From the NCBI GenBank assembly GCA_028752905.1, contig JAQNBH010000006.1:24658811-24722810 (forward strand): DNA of 64,000 nucleotides, in the 5' to 3' direction. The DNA comes from Cladorhizidae sp. MBARI D1340-BT2 (taxonomy: Eukaryota; Porifera; Demospongiae; Poecilosclerida; Cladorhizidae). How positions within the stretch are numbered: position 1 is the stretch's first letter; the number at the start of each line of letters is the position of its first letter. The translations under genes and the position numbers were made by a program. A model generated the notes under the pieces. That model had not been told where the DNA came from. It was given only the letters and a program-made list of their open reading frames with translations, and did not search any database. Shown here in pieces: positions 36,691 through 48,064 of the stretch.

Positions 36691-37975
36691 CTTCACTTTT
36701 TTTAATTTTTACTTTCTATGGTATTTCCATTTTTCTCTCTGTTCTATGTGTGTGCTAGATGGCTGTTGTTTTGTATATGCATGTTTTGGTTGCTATTGTT
36801 GTCCTGTTATGGGAAGAAGAAGATGTAATAAATAATTGTTCATACAACACCAACATGTTAACAATATCTTCATCAGAAAATAAATATTAAAAAATGAAAA
36901 ATATATGTTATGCAAGTTTTGTGAATACAATGAGTGTGTGCATATATATATATAATATATATAATACACATGTTGGCATATTGCATATTGAAGTAAGAGC
37001 TTTTCATTAGGCTGTAATTACATAATGATATTCATCATTTGTGGTCATTGCTTAGCAACCTAAAATTGACCACAATGTTTGTCAACACCAATGCTATCCC
37101 ATCAAAAAAAAACCAAGGTTGCTAGGGACTTCAGTGCATTCCTGATTTAATATTGATTTTTATTTGCACCCGAGTCCAATAAATAAAAAAAAGCTGCCTA
37201 AACCTGACGGTGAATGGGTTAAGCAATATTGCCAGCCATATTAACCCTTTCACCGTCAACTTCATTTTGAGATTTTGACCTGTTTTTACTTTAATTTTTG
37301 TATCTGATCATTGGTTCAGAAAAGTCCCCAGCAACCGCATATCACATGATTGACAAAGAGTTACTGATCAACTTGGTGATGTGTTGCCTAGCAACCAAAC
37401 CACAAACAATTTTTTGATTAGAATACTTTTTATCACTGCATTTATCGACTATTACAAGTATATTTTAAGGTTTTTCAGATCAAATACTAAAATATGGTCG
37501 CTTATCGAACTGCAAACAGCATATAATCTGAAAAATGTACATTTTTTGGCATAATTTATTAATATTGAATGCCCTAATTTTTCTATTTTGCAGGATATAG
37601 CCATGTTTGTCAGTCTATAAGAGTATTGACTGTTGTCAAGCACCACGAGGAAGGTCTGGCTGTATTGAAAGTTGAAAATTTCAAGATGTTGCAGAAAGGC
37701 ACAATAAAGCAAAGACTCAACAAGAAAACATACGTGTACTACACATGTCTGCATGCATAAAGATAAAGAAAAGAAGTATGCATGTACATGCCTAACACAT
37801 GTACATACTACAAAAGCAATACAAAGAAAATCTCGCGAAGAGAAAAGGAAGCTAGTGCGAGTAGTCAGAGAGTGTGTGGAATTCCCTGAAGCATGTCCTT
37901 CCACGCACAGCACAAAGGCTAATACCACAAAGAGAGCAGTGACAAAAGGTCTTGTGCCTCTTACCTCTGGCCTCG

Positions 37976-38180
37976 ACTTCTTCCTTGGCCTTTTCCTCTT
38001 CCTTAGCCTTTTCCTCTTCCTTGGCTTTTTCCTCTTCTTGGCCTTTTCCTCTTCCTTGGCCTTTTCCTCTTCCTTGGCCTTTCCCTTTTCCTTGGCCTTT
38101 ACCTCTTCCTTGGCTTTTTCCTCTTCCTTGGCCTTTTCCTCTTCCTTGGCTTTTTCCTCTTCCTTGGCCTTTTCCTCGGC
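37976..38180. repeat. 18-bp minisatellite, about 11 copies
   Basis: Copies of CTTCCTTGGCCTTTTCCT. On the minus strand it reads as EEKAKE repeats and on the plus strand as SSLAFS. The long frames across 37452-38389 arise from this array. Confidence 0.9.
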
Positions 38181-38620
38181 CTCGGCATCCAACACACCCC
38201 CTGTCTCAGCGATCAGAAGGTAACAGTGATACTTCTGAGTCAGAAGATGGAACTACATCAAATGAAGGAGAAGATGGTAGGAGAGATTGTAGGAGCAATT
38301 GGGGGCGAGTTTGCAGGACCACTCGGAGGAGAGTTTGCAGGATCACTCAGAGATTCACAGATTCAAGATCAGTGGCTAAACCTATATAAAAGATTATTAT
38401 TATGAACTTTACAACCTAGTGAACTTTATAACTAACTTTATCATGTAGCTATCTACTCCACTCATAGAGAATAGTACAAATAGAACTACTGTGATATTTT
38501 ACCATATCGCGTACTTGTTATTACCTACTTGTTATTACCTACTTGTTATTACCTACCCGATATGCGCATGCTCAGTAAAGGTTTGCGCATCCTCAGTCCC
38601 ATGATAAATACATTATTAAA

Positions 38621-38725
38621 TTGATACGGTGAAATATCACTCGTCTGATTGGCCGGTATTTTCACTCGTGCCTGCGGCACTCGTGGAAATACTAGCCACA
38701 GACTCGTGATATTTCCCCGTATCAA
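38621..38725. repeat. Small nested palindromic element
   Basis: 27-bp inverted ends (38621-38647 against 38699-38725, TTGATACGGTGAAATATCAC) enclose a second inverted pair, CACTCGTGCC with GGCACTCGTG. It is a MITE-like or structured repeat without coding capacity. Confidence 0.75.
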
Positions 38726-38924
38726 TGTAATAACGTATATTTATAACCTAGTGATATATATTTCTGGCTTATTATGTCTCTTGATAGCTCAAATATTATA
38801 TTCCATTCTATAGATATCTACTCATACTTACCAAGCAACTCATACTCTTCATCAGGAGTCATAAAAGCTCCATCAGAAGCACTGGCACTTAAAGTGTTTG
38901 GTCCAACATCCTGAGGAGTTGAAG

Positions 38925-39125
38925 TTAAAGCTCTGGACAAAAAGCTGCCAACTCCTTAGGGTCTAATACCTCATCACCAAGGAAGGAAGACACTTGACCT
39001 TCATCATCTTCATCTCTATCATAGTCAGAGAGGTCGAAACCGCCATCAAACAACAGCTCTAACACGCGAGCACGATCAAATATTTCAGCCATTTTTTGCT
39101 TGAATTCAAAATTGTTTGACGTCAT
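38925..39125 (-). pseudogene. piggyBac-type acidic N-terminal remnant
   Basis: The 66-codon frame contains LLFDGGFDLSDYDRDEDDEG followed by SSFLGDEVLDPKELAAF. Its spacing of acidic block, SSxLG and DPxxL parallels the plus-strand remnant at 35346. Nothing downstream resembles the catalytic core. It could alternatively be the first exon of an unknown acidic protein. Confidence 0.4.
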
Positions 39126-39656
39126 AGTTACCTACGTGCTATATTATACGGTTCATAAATTTTTTGTTGAAATAGAACAGTCCATCGTGCACATTTACGG
39201 TAAGTTTTGAATATGTAGAGTCAACGGTTGATTTTTAATAATTATTAACGCGACGGTCACTCAATCTCGCGCTTCTATGCGGTGAAGCGGTTAAAACACA
39301 AACACAGAATCTCCGACTACTTGTACTTTTCATTGCGCTGCCTGGCACCAGAATGTTAGCAGTTGAATCGGAATGGACTTCCCTGGCTGCTGGGGAGCCA
39401 CTCTCGAGAACCTGAACTGAAGCCAAGATCACCATATTTTTTCTGTATTCAGTTATTTATCACAACCTTTTTGAAATAGAAAGCCAAAGTTTGTACTTGT
39501 CATCAATAGGAGCCTCTAGCCCTAGATGCCTACTACTCTAACGCCCTAGCAGTTTTAGAACTTCTATAACTTTTGACAAACATCAGATGAAGAATTGCCA
39601 AGAAATATATATATACCATGAGATGTGTTTTTTATCTCTCATTTTTCTCAGCTAAT

Positions 39657-40079
39657 GTTCATTGTGTATCAGTGTCAAGTTAAACAGAAACTTGGAGCTC
39701 TGGAGACTGATAATGTATTTAGGTTGTATGTGGTGAAAAATGGAAATCATTGACTTCTTTTAATATCATGTAAATTCTGACAGTTTGTCCACCTGTTCTT
39801 TATATATGCACGAACTTTATTATTTAGAGGACCACGATACAGCTGCGATTTATTATCCCTACATATATAGTATGAATGCATTCTTGATTTATATTTTGAT
39901 TACTGTAACTTTAGACCCTGGATTGCCTACAAGTGCTGGTAGAAATATTGGGACATCAGAGGTCTTCCATTCAAAAGATCCATACAGGTGTATACTCTAT
40001 TGTTGTATTTTCTTGATTTAATAAATGTTTTATTTTTGAGACTCCATCCTTCCCTGATGAGCAAGCCAGTGAAAATCTC
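39657..40079 (+). other. Candidate exons of an unidentified plus-strand gene
   Basis: Three segments look exon-like: after TTTCTCAG at about 39652 an open frame reads LMFIVYQCQVKQKLGALETD; 39913-39986 lies between a TTTAG acceptor and CAG/GTGTAT; and about 40041-40079 ends at CTCG/GTATGT. I could not make all three join in a single phase and recognise no domain. Confidence 0.22.
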
Positions 40080-41347
40080 GGTATGTATAACTTAGTTTGG
40101 AATACTGGATTTATTCAATCTGTTTATTTTTCCATGTGGATAATTTTTACACAAATTGATCCATACAATAAACGTGCTTTCATTAAATTAATCAAGAAGG
40201 ACTCCCAGGGGAGGAAGCTGTATCACTCAACTCATCAGATGGTCCAGGGTTGTTCGAACTGGTGTTGTGTGACTGGATGGAAGTTGGTATCTCATGTTGA
40301 ACTGGCATCTCTCTAGTTAAGTAAGGCTTCAAGAGCCAGACATTAAACTTAACCTTCATAATGTTTTGGTTGTTATCCTGCAGTGTGCAGAGTCCTTTGG
40401 GTGAGACATGAACGATTACATAGGGTCCCAGCCAGTCCTGCACCAGCCTGTCTCCTTTTTTGGATACCTTCCTTGCATTCCTCTTTTAAGGACATAATCA
40501 CCTATGATGGTCAACAGGTTAGTAATATAAAATTAAAAACATCCAGTAAAGGTAAAAAATATATCACAAAAAACAGACAAGGACATTCTAACATTTATCA
40601 AAACTCGGAAATACATCTATCCAGAAAATTTTATTATTCTTAGCCTTTCGATTTTTTCTCAGAAACAACAATGGGACTCTAATTTGATTCAGCTTATATA
40701 AAGGCACACATTAAAGGTACACATTAATTCATAAAAACATACCTATTGCCGTTTTTAGCCTCTTTTTGGCTTGGAATCGAAATAAGCTTTATGCTTTGCT
40801 TTAGCTTCTTCAATTTTCAACCGTATCTTCTCATATGTACCTATGTGATTACAAAATAAAACAGATCTGTAACATGATTTTTGGGGAGTGCATCAAACAT
40901 TTTCATTAAACTATTTGTCCCCCATTTTTGGTTACAAAAAAGTGTCAGCAATTCCATGTCATATATTTATGTTTGCCAGTCAGTTTAGTTCTTACAACTG
41001 CCACATGCTTCTCCAACTTATATTGTATGTCTTCAGGAGACATAGTGAGTGAGATGTTTTCATAGAGAAGCTCCTGCTCATTCTCATGTTCTGCATTATT
41101 GATGGCTATGGAACCCCTAGCTGTTCGGTAGAACATCAACACAAATGGCTGTTGCTTTGTTGAAGACTGGACACTTGTATTGATACCATAAGTTGTGGGG
41201 AGTACATATCTACATAAGTACAAAACATCATACATAGAAATCATAACTACAAGCAGCACATTCAAGGTATATGCATCCTTTAGCTGAAGGCTTACACCAA
41301 AAACCATGTTTATATTTTTATTGTATAAGAATTTGGAAAATAATATA

Positions 41348-41730
41348 CCGTATTGCTACAATGTGCAATTTAGAGATTTTGAGCTCCATAAATGTATAAT
41401 GCGCTCTTAGTTTTGCGTTTTATAATAAGTACCACTAATTATAACAAGATCGGTTGGCACTTTTCTGCGCACTATCCTGACCATCCAGTACCCTCTGCAC
41501 ATTTTCGTTTGCTCTCCTGATACATCTGATCGATTCCTGCATCTTCACTAGTAGGCAAGGATTGTTTGAAGCACATTCGAATGGTCACACTGTAGTCAGC
41601 TTCTTTCTAAACCGTCTGGATTTTGGCTGCAATATGCACGCGGAATGTTTTGTGCGATAAAAAAGATTGCGAGATGTTTTACGAATAACAATGCACTCGC
41701 AAAACTTAATCAAATTTTGTAGCAATACGG
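41348..41730. mobile_element. Tc1/mariner-type miniature element with TA duplication
   Basis: CCGTATTGCTACAA at 41348 faces TTGTAGCAATACGG ending at 41730. Both ends are flanked by TA (41346-41347 and 41731-41732). The 383-bp body is non-coding. It lies inside the intron 41210-41970 of the minus-strand integrase-type gene and accounts for half of it. Confidence 0.78.
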
Positions 41731-43083
41731 TAGCAATAACTACTATTTTTTATGCCTTTTCATAATTTTATATGTGTGTGTGTGTGAGTGGGTTGGTGTT
41801 TCAGTGTGAGAGGATTCATTGGAGAGATTCTGGTGAGATTTTCTGGGGTAATCACAGATTAGCATGAAATGTGATATTGCTATCTACTGGAAGGTGGTGG
41901 TAATAGTAGAAATCTCTCTATTAACAAACTGTCAATCTTGAAAAATAATTATTAAATATTGGTGGCTTACTTGTTCCAGTCAGATTGAGTATCGTTTGTA
42001 TACTTGGACAGTACCCTCTTAAGAGTTTGATTAGTCCACTCATCTTGGCCATTGCTCTGAGGGTGATATACCGAACATACCATCTGCTTCACTCCAAAAG
42101 CAGTCAAGACAACATCATTGAGCTGAGTTATCAAATAAGTTCACACAAACAGAACATTACTCTACATGAATATTTATCAAAAGGAAGCAGGAGGAAATTT
42201 CCAGATAATCAAGACTGAAGTCGCTAATAAAGTTATCTTAAATTGTGTTAAGTCTGCCTTGTACTCAATATAGTCTAACTTTGCTCTTGTAAACAAATCC
42301 AACACATTTTCCTTGATTAATTTTCACTTCTCAGACCACATACATGTCATTTCATGAACACAGATGGCAACAGTTTTAATAAGTTAGTTACCTGGTTTAT
42401 AAATTCACGCCCCTGATCCATTATAATTTTTTGGGAGGACCATAACTGTAGATGAGCTCGAGTAGAATGCTTGCAACATCACCAGCTGACTTGGACTTGA
42501 TTGGCCGAGCAAATACCCACTTGGTAAAGAGATCTGTAACAGTGCAGACATATATATGGCCTTCGTCTGTGGCCGCAAATTGACCAATGAGGTCTATACC
42601 CAAAATCTCCCATCTGTAAGTATTTGCTACATAATTTTAAGCAAATCAGATGTGCCTGTAAATTACCTGATTTTAAGCATTTTAATTATTATATAGTGCA
42701 TAAGATTTGGATTGGTAAAGGATTATCTAACCTGTTTATTAAAATTAACCAAAAAATTATTCAATTTAATCGGTGTATATATGTAGCATCAAAATTCCCC
42801 TAAGTACTAACTTGTCCAATATCAGACCTATTCATGCAGCCTAAAAGTTTAGGCTTCTCTTGCCAGCAATTTAATATGCGTTAGCACTCTCATGTAGGCA
42901 CTCTCATGTAGGTTTGGCAGGTCAGAGATCATTCAGCAACAAACTAAAACTTGCCATATACTCGATTCTATACCTATACAGACCCTAAAAAAAGTATGTC
43001 GCAAAAATCGTTCCAACAATATAGCACACAGAAGCGCAGTTCTCCAAACTAAAAAAAAGGTCGAAAATATTACACGTAAAATC

Positions 43084-43132
43084 ATCATCAGCATCATCAT
43101 CATCATCATTATCATAATCATCATCATCATCA
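43084..43132. repeat. (ATC)n microsatellite
   Basis: An imperfect run of ATC triplets. The methionine-rich minus-strand frame here is an artefact. Confidence 0.9.
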
Positions 43133-43670
43133 TCTTATTGGCTGCATAGATTTCATTTATTTTTATGCCATTTTGTAGAGCGCTATCTGGGAAGGTGCCT
43201 TTTGGTATCGCTTTAGAGAGCTAATAAAAAAAAGTTGATTTTTGCATATATAGTTCGTCTAAGATGCCATCTTTGAACGGCGTGCGCAACCCAAATTGCT
43301 TGATCCTTTACCAAATCGCTGTGTTAGATGCAGTGGATTGAGGGTATGGCTTTTGCAGTGAAGAATCAAAGAAGGATTGCTGAATGTAGTTACTGATGGG
43401 GGAAGCATTTTAGGATTGTTCCTTATGGCATTCCAAACCACTGGACCAATCTGTCCCAAACTTGTCATGCATGCATACCAACTTGACCTGGGAAGTAACC
43501 TGGGCTAGGTCTGACCAGGACACTCCTCTTCGTGTGGGCATTGCAGGCATATATAGCATCAAAACAGTATTCCAATTCACGAAAGCTTTAAAATATATTG
43601 GGAACAAGTAATATGTAAAAAAAAATTAAACTAAATTAAAGGACATATAGGATTGGCTTTGATATTGTGC

Positions 43671-43993
43671 TGTCGTAACAATCACTCCATAACTGCCTCC
43701 ACACCACCATAAACTTCAGCAATAATATATTCTTGGATAACAATCCCTACATTACTGCGGACAGCAAAATTGTGATAAATAACTGATGCTATATAGCAGC
43801 ACATTTTCTTAGCTATAAATCTCTTCATACCTTATGTTAGAGTAATCTGGATTTTATCATATTTGTGACGTCCCTTGTGGTTGTGGAGGTAGTAATATAG
43901 TACAAGAATATATTATTATTGCTGAAGTTTATAATTATTTGTGAGGTCACTTGTGGTTGTGTGGAGGCAGTAATGGAATGATTGTTATGACAG
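43671..43993. repeat. Inverted repeat with an extra arm copy
   Basis: 43671-43735 pairs with 43905-43993 (TGTCGTAACAATCACTCCAT facing ATGATTGTTATGACA). A partial third copy of the arm centre (TTGTGGTTGTGGAGGTAGTA) lies at about 43875-43900. Confidence 0.65.
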
Positions 43994-44699
43994 TCTAGCA
44001 ATCATATATTTCCCCAGTTGGGCCTAACATATTTCCAATGGGCATCTTTTCTATCATTTGCACATCATTGCTCAGTACACTGGGTCACAGTAACTTAGTT
44101 ACCTGCTCAAAACTTTAATGGGATGTAACTCAGGTGCAATCATCTTGATCATCTGCATCTTCTGGCACTTGTGACAAGTGCTTAGCTAAAGGTATCAAAA
44201 GTAACCTATTATTAGCTATATGGTTACAACACTATTCAGTGTCAATGTGATATCATAAATTTTAACTTCAATTAACAAATAAGTAGAATCAATACAGTAA
44301 TGTTAATTTTGTTACATGATTTACGAGTTTCTTAATTAAGCTTTAAAGTTTATCTTATTTCTTACAACCAGTAAGATTGATGTGTATTTAAAGCCTCATC
44401 GTCACTTGCACATCCATGTTGACATATTAATTATAGATGCTGTGCGCTAAACTATTCTTACCCAACTCACAACCATAGTAGTCCAGTATTAATCCTGTGG
44501 TCAATCATGCTAAGGTACGCTTTTGCCCTTGGTGAGCACCATTGACGTCATGGGCCTCACGTAGTAGCATCTGATGTTCATCACTAGAGAAAAGGACCAG
44601 CCTCTTAACTGTCTCATTTGGATGGTTCTCATTGTGGGTTGGGTATAAGACATTCTTTCACCTACAATAATTTAATATTTTTACAAATGATGTTTTTAA

Positions 44700-46172
44700 A
44701 TATTTAAATACAGAATAAATACATCTTGGAATTTCCCATAAAACCTCTCCAGGTAGATGATATCAGTGTCCCAATGACACTGTGGTCAGAGGGTCAGAGG
44801 TACAAAATACAGGTTAGGACTGAATTTCAGCCAGATTGGATTGTTACTACTACTACTACTACTACTCTACTACTACTACTACTACTGAAAAAATCTTTAT
44901 TAATGCAAATGTCTGGGAGGACGAGAAAACTCATTGAAAGTTTATTTTGAGAGAATTTTTTTCTCTCGTCACTCTGGTGGTGGTGGTGATAGTTATGATA
45001 GGGTGTGGATGGGTGAAAAATTGGGCGGATATGGCTGGAAACGGTCTGGAAGGTCGGGAAAACTAATTAATTTTTTGGGATTAGTACTTATAATTATGAA
45101 GGCATTGTATAAATAATTATGGCACTCGTTTGATATTCCCCCGCCACCAATGTTTTGAATGAATCGAATGTTATTCTTATTCTCCCTCCCCCAATGGTTT
45201 GTGTTTTGAATGTCCAGATCGAAAATGAATTTTCTGAACTTGTCAAACCTTATCCCAGATAAGGCTGCTAGCGTCAATTTCCTTCAATAGCAAGGGGTAC
45301 TCCACAAACCCCGTTATTGCAGCAACAATAACGCAATGACTTTGTAAATTCGTGACAAAGGAGACAGATGGAGGTGTCACCGTCGAGGTTGTCGACAGCA
45401 GAAGGGGTTGCGAGTAGGCACGTGACTTGAGAATTTCAAGCTGACTTATAGAAAGATTAGCGTATTTATTTATTGCTGGTCGAGCTTACTTCTATTAAAA
45501 TTTTCCAATCATGAACTTGACATTGATTTGTAATTTACATTGATTTGTAATTTAGCAACAGGTGAATAACAAACAAGTGCCATAATTATTATCGCAATGA
45601 ACTATTGGGTACAGAGGAACTTGCTAATTTGTGAGAAGTAGATGTGATTTATAGAACCTCTTTGTTGTCATGTCTTAAAGTGCACACTGGATAGAATGTT
45701 GGTATTTGTAGAATGTTGGCATTTGTTCTGAATACTTATGTTATCTGAATGCCAATGATTTGGATAAAGATTAACATACCAAGAGGTGTCAATTCTTTTT
45801 CTTATTCCACTCTGCTCCTTCGCACTCGTGTCACAACTGTGTTTTCCATTCTTAAGGAAATATTCGATCTTCCGCAGATATACTGCAGTGTCCTTCTCTG
45901 TCCTCACCATCACAATTCAGCTCCACACGAGGAACAAATTTGGCAGCTGACTTTATTGATGCATGGTTTATTAATTTTGTGAGGCTGTGCTTGCACGGTG
46001 TAGCAAAAGGGACAAATATGGCAGTGGGACTAATATGGCAAAACACTGGCTTGTGGCGGACCCTTCTCTTGAGATGAATCTTTGGAGTGGTGTTTATAAA
46101 AATTATGATAACTTCATAATTAAATAACCAAATCTTCTGAAACTTTACAAAGTGAAAGATTCACTGTTTAAC
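44700..46172. other. Gene-poor stretch
   Basis: Contains a (TAC)n microsatellite at about 44847-44886. No domain, exon chain or terminal repeat was recognised. Confidence 0.45.
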
Positions 46173-46177
46173 TATAG

Positions 46178-46572
46178 TGTCAGAGAAGGAAGACATAACG
46201 GAGAACAAAGGTTATGACCACAACAATGTCCAAGAACATTATCCGAACATTCATCTACAAGACCACAGTATTCGTGTGCAAGACCATAGTGCCAGGTGTA
46301 AATCCGTGTGCAATTAACTATTAGTATAAAAGAGATAGCTAGAGAGCCTGCAAAGAGAGAGAGAGTATCTATGTTAGAGCCAAGCGCAGGCTGGACTAGC
46401 TGATAGATCACTGGGAACTGTATTTGTATATTGATGTACAAAGCAATCATTGTTCACTTTTACCTGGGTGAAGGGTACGAAGGCTCCTATAAAGCCTAGG
46501 GGTGAAAGTATTGGGCTAGTCCGAGTGAGGACTAGTCAGCGCAGTGAATACTAAGGGAAAGTATTGCTGACA
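46178..46572 (+). repeat. 5' LTR of element B
   Basis: Starts TGTCAGAG and ends TGCTGACA. A TATAAAAG promoter box is at 46325-46332, followed by a purine-rich GAGAGAGAGAG segment. Confidence 0.95.
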
Positions 46573-46574
46573 TT

Positions 46575-46592
46575 TGGTGGCAGCGTTGGGAT
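46575..46592 (+). other. Primer binding site of element B (tRNA-Leu type)
   Basis: TGGTGGCAGCGTTGGGAT begins two bases after the LTR. It matches the complement of the tRNA-Leu (AAG) 3' end, as I recall it, at 17 of 18 positions. Confidence 0.75.
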
Positions 46593-46949
46593 ACCATAGC
46601 TAAGTAAGAGAGACTTAGTGGGTTATTATCTGGAAGCTAAGTAATCTAGAGAGATTCTTAGTGTGTGTAGACCTAAGGTAAGAGGTCGCATTGTTGTATC
46701 ATCAGACCTAAGGTGAGAGGTGCTGATTGTTACGTGTTTGGATAAGACACCCAAAGAAGGGGTGAATAGTGCTGGGAGAGGTACTATTTTGTTATTAATT
46801 TTCTGTTGACTTATCATTGCCTGTAAGTAGCAGAGAATGGCTTGAGTTATCAAACTTTGAAGCCTGAAAACCAACTCTGACCTATAGGGTGTTGTTGGGT
46901 TTTTGGTTGAGAATAATTGAGGGGTTATTATCAGGGATTGGTGGCAGGA

Positions 46950-47252
46950 ATGACAGACGAGAGGAGACTGACAAGAGACTCCAGACGTGTCTTGAGTGCC
47001 CAGCCAGAAGCATCCACGGGAGCTGTACATCCTATGGACCAGTTCCTCACACAGTGGATGCAAGTGGACCAGCTGAGGATGGAGAGAGACGACAAGTGCC
47101 GAGAGGAGGAAAGAGCTCAACGAGAGCAGCATGAGGAAAGGATGGCACAAATCATGGCAGCTGTGCATGAACAAACGAATCGTCCCCCACCCGTGGCCGA
47201 GGTACCTCCTCGGTGTCCTAAATTGTCTATACAAAATTCCAAGAGGGAATAG
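46950..47252 (+). pseudogene. gag: Gag N-terminus, element B
   Basis: ATG at 46950 gives MTDERRLTRDSRRVL and a long charged helix (RMERDDKCREEERAQREQHE) like the N-terminal helix of gypsy gag. The frame ends at 47252. One missing base in the A run near 47232 moves the rest of gag to the next frame, where PKLS-type sequence continues with no gap in similarity to element A. An in-frame ATG at 46917 is upstream, but the following codons do not look gag-like. Confidence 0.8.
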
Positions 47253-48064
47253 ATGACATGGGTGTCTTCTTAGACACGTTTGAAGCAACGGCAAGAGCAG
47301 GAGGATGGCCCCGAGAACAATGGCCACTCTTCTTGAGAGGCTCATTGTCTGGAGTAGGTCTCACAGCCGTGGCCTCGATGGGTGCCGACGCCCAAGCTGA
47401 TTATAATGCGGTCAAGGAGGAACTTCTGCGAGAATATCACATCTCAACGGAGACCTTCCGAAAAAAGGTGTTCGACACTCCCTTCGACTCGAAACATCCT
47501 GACGCCTGGCTGTCACACCATCGGCAAAGCTTCCAGCAGTGGATAGTTTCGTCGCCCCATGACCTTGAGACCACCGTAATGATGGCAAACACACTGAGGT
47601 GTCTACCCAAGTGGTTAGAGGCTCAAATTAGGAACCTCAACCCTGGATCCTATGACCAGATAGCCGAAGCCATTATTCGACATCTGGACAATCAAAGACC
47701 CAATGAAAGGGAGAAGCCCAGACAAGAGACGCCCTTCCGCCCTATACCTGTGGGAAGAGGCCCAAGGAAAATAGGAGGAGACAGTGGTCGATGGAGTGGT
47801 GGGCAAAGTGGTAGTTACCCAATGGCTAGGGACCGTCCTCAGATTGAGTGCATTCGATGTGGTCGCCGAGGACACATGCGGAAGGATTGCCATGTTAAGA
47901 TGGAGAGCGCCAATTTTGGAGGTGTTACGTCAGTACCGGCCCATCGACCGAAATGGACCAGAGAAGTATGTGTGGATGGCAAAGCAGTGCTGGCTCTGTT
48001 AGACACAGGGTGCATTAAGTCACTCATACACACCCGATGCGTGGATCGCAAGAACCGTACATGA
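47233..48064 (+). pseudogene. gag: Gag capsid, zinc knuckle and protease start, element B
   Basis: The capsid-like segment includes ETFRKKVFDTPFDSKHPDAW, parallel to element A. A CCHC knuckle, CIRCGRRGHMRKDC, is at about 47850-47890. The protease active site LALLDTGCIKSLIH is near 48000. The frame closes at 48064 because bases are missing where element A has a longer segment. Protease continues in another frame from about 48050. Confidence 0.88.

Larger units (their letters stand above)
35137..37222 (+). mobile_element. Internally deleted piggyBac element with TTAA target sites
   Basis: TTAA at 35137-35140 is followed by CCCACTCACTGTCA. TTAA at 37219-37222 is preceded by TGACGGTGAATGGG, its inverted counterpart (12 of 14 match). 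TTAA duplication and CCC-starting ends are the piggyBac hallmark. Inside are an N-terminal and a C-terminal transposase remnant on the plus strand. The catalytic core is missing, so the copy is non-autonomous. Confidence 0.82.
37241..39294 (-). mobile_element. Probable second piggyBac-type element
   Basis: TTAACCCTTTCACCGTC starts at 37241. The sequence CGGTGAAGCGGTTAA ends at 39294 and is close to its inverse. An acidic N-terminus related to that of the neighbouring piggyBac copy lies on the minus strand, about 165 bp inside the right end, as a 5' leader would place it. The ends match less well than those of 35137-37222, so confidence is lower. The body holds an 18-bp minisatellite and a small palindromic element, and no transposase core. 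Confidence 0.5.
40192..44660 (-). pseudogene. Second intron-containing integrase-type transposase gene (K02A2.6/GIN1-like)
   Basis: Minus-strand exons join in phase: about 44660-44470 (EHQMLLREAHDVNGAHQGQK, integrase zinc region), 44185-44103 (CHKCQ), 42613-42392 (first Asp in GIDLIG, second in MDQGREF), 42122-41971 (YHPQSNGQDEWTN, catalytic Glu), 41209-40977, 40840-40760 and 40501-40192. The last contains QDWLGPYVI, a GPY/F-like C-terminal module. All three acidic residues and most zinc ligands survive. One-base lesions lie in an A run near 42430 and near 40475. The first zinc exon also shifts frame near 44510. No protease or PHD domain follows it, unlike the gene at 29668-34007. I found no terminal repeats around it. 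Confidence 0.68.

Noticed and set aside
37452..38389. Long charged (EEKAKE) and hydrophobic (FSSSLAF) frames
   Set aside because: Both are translations of an 18-bp minisatellite on opposite strands, and no domain flanks them.
42933..43133. Methionine-rich minus-strand frame
   Set aside because: Product of the (ATC)n microsatellite.
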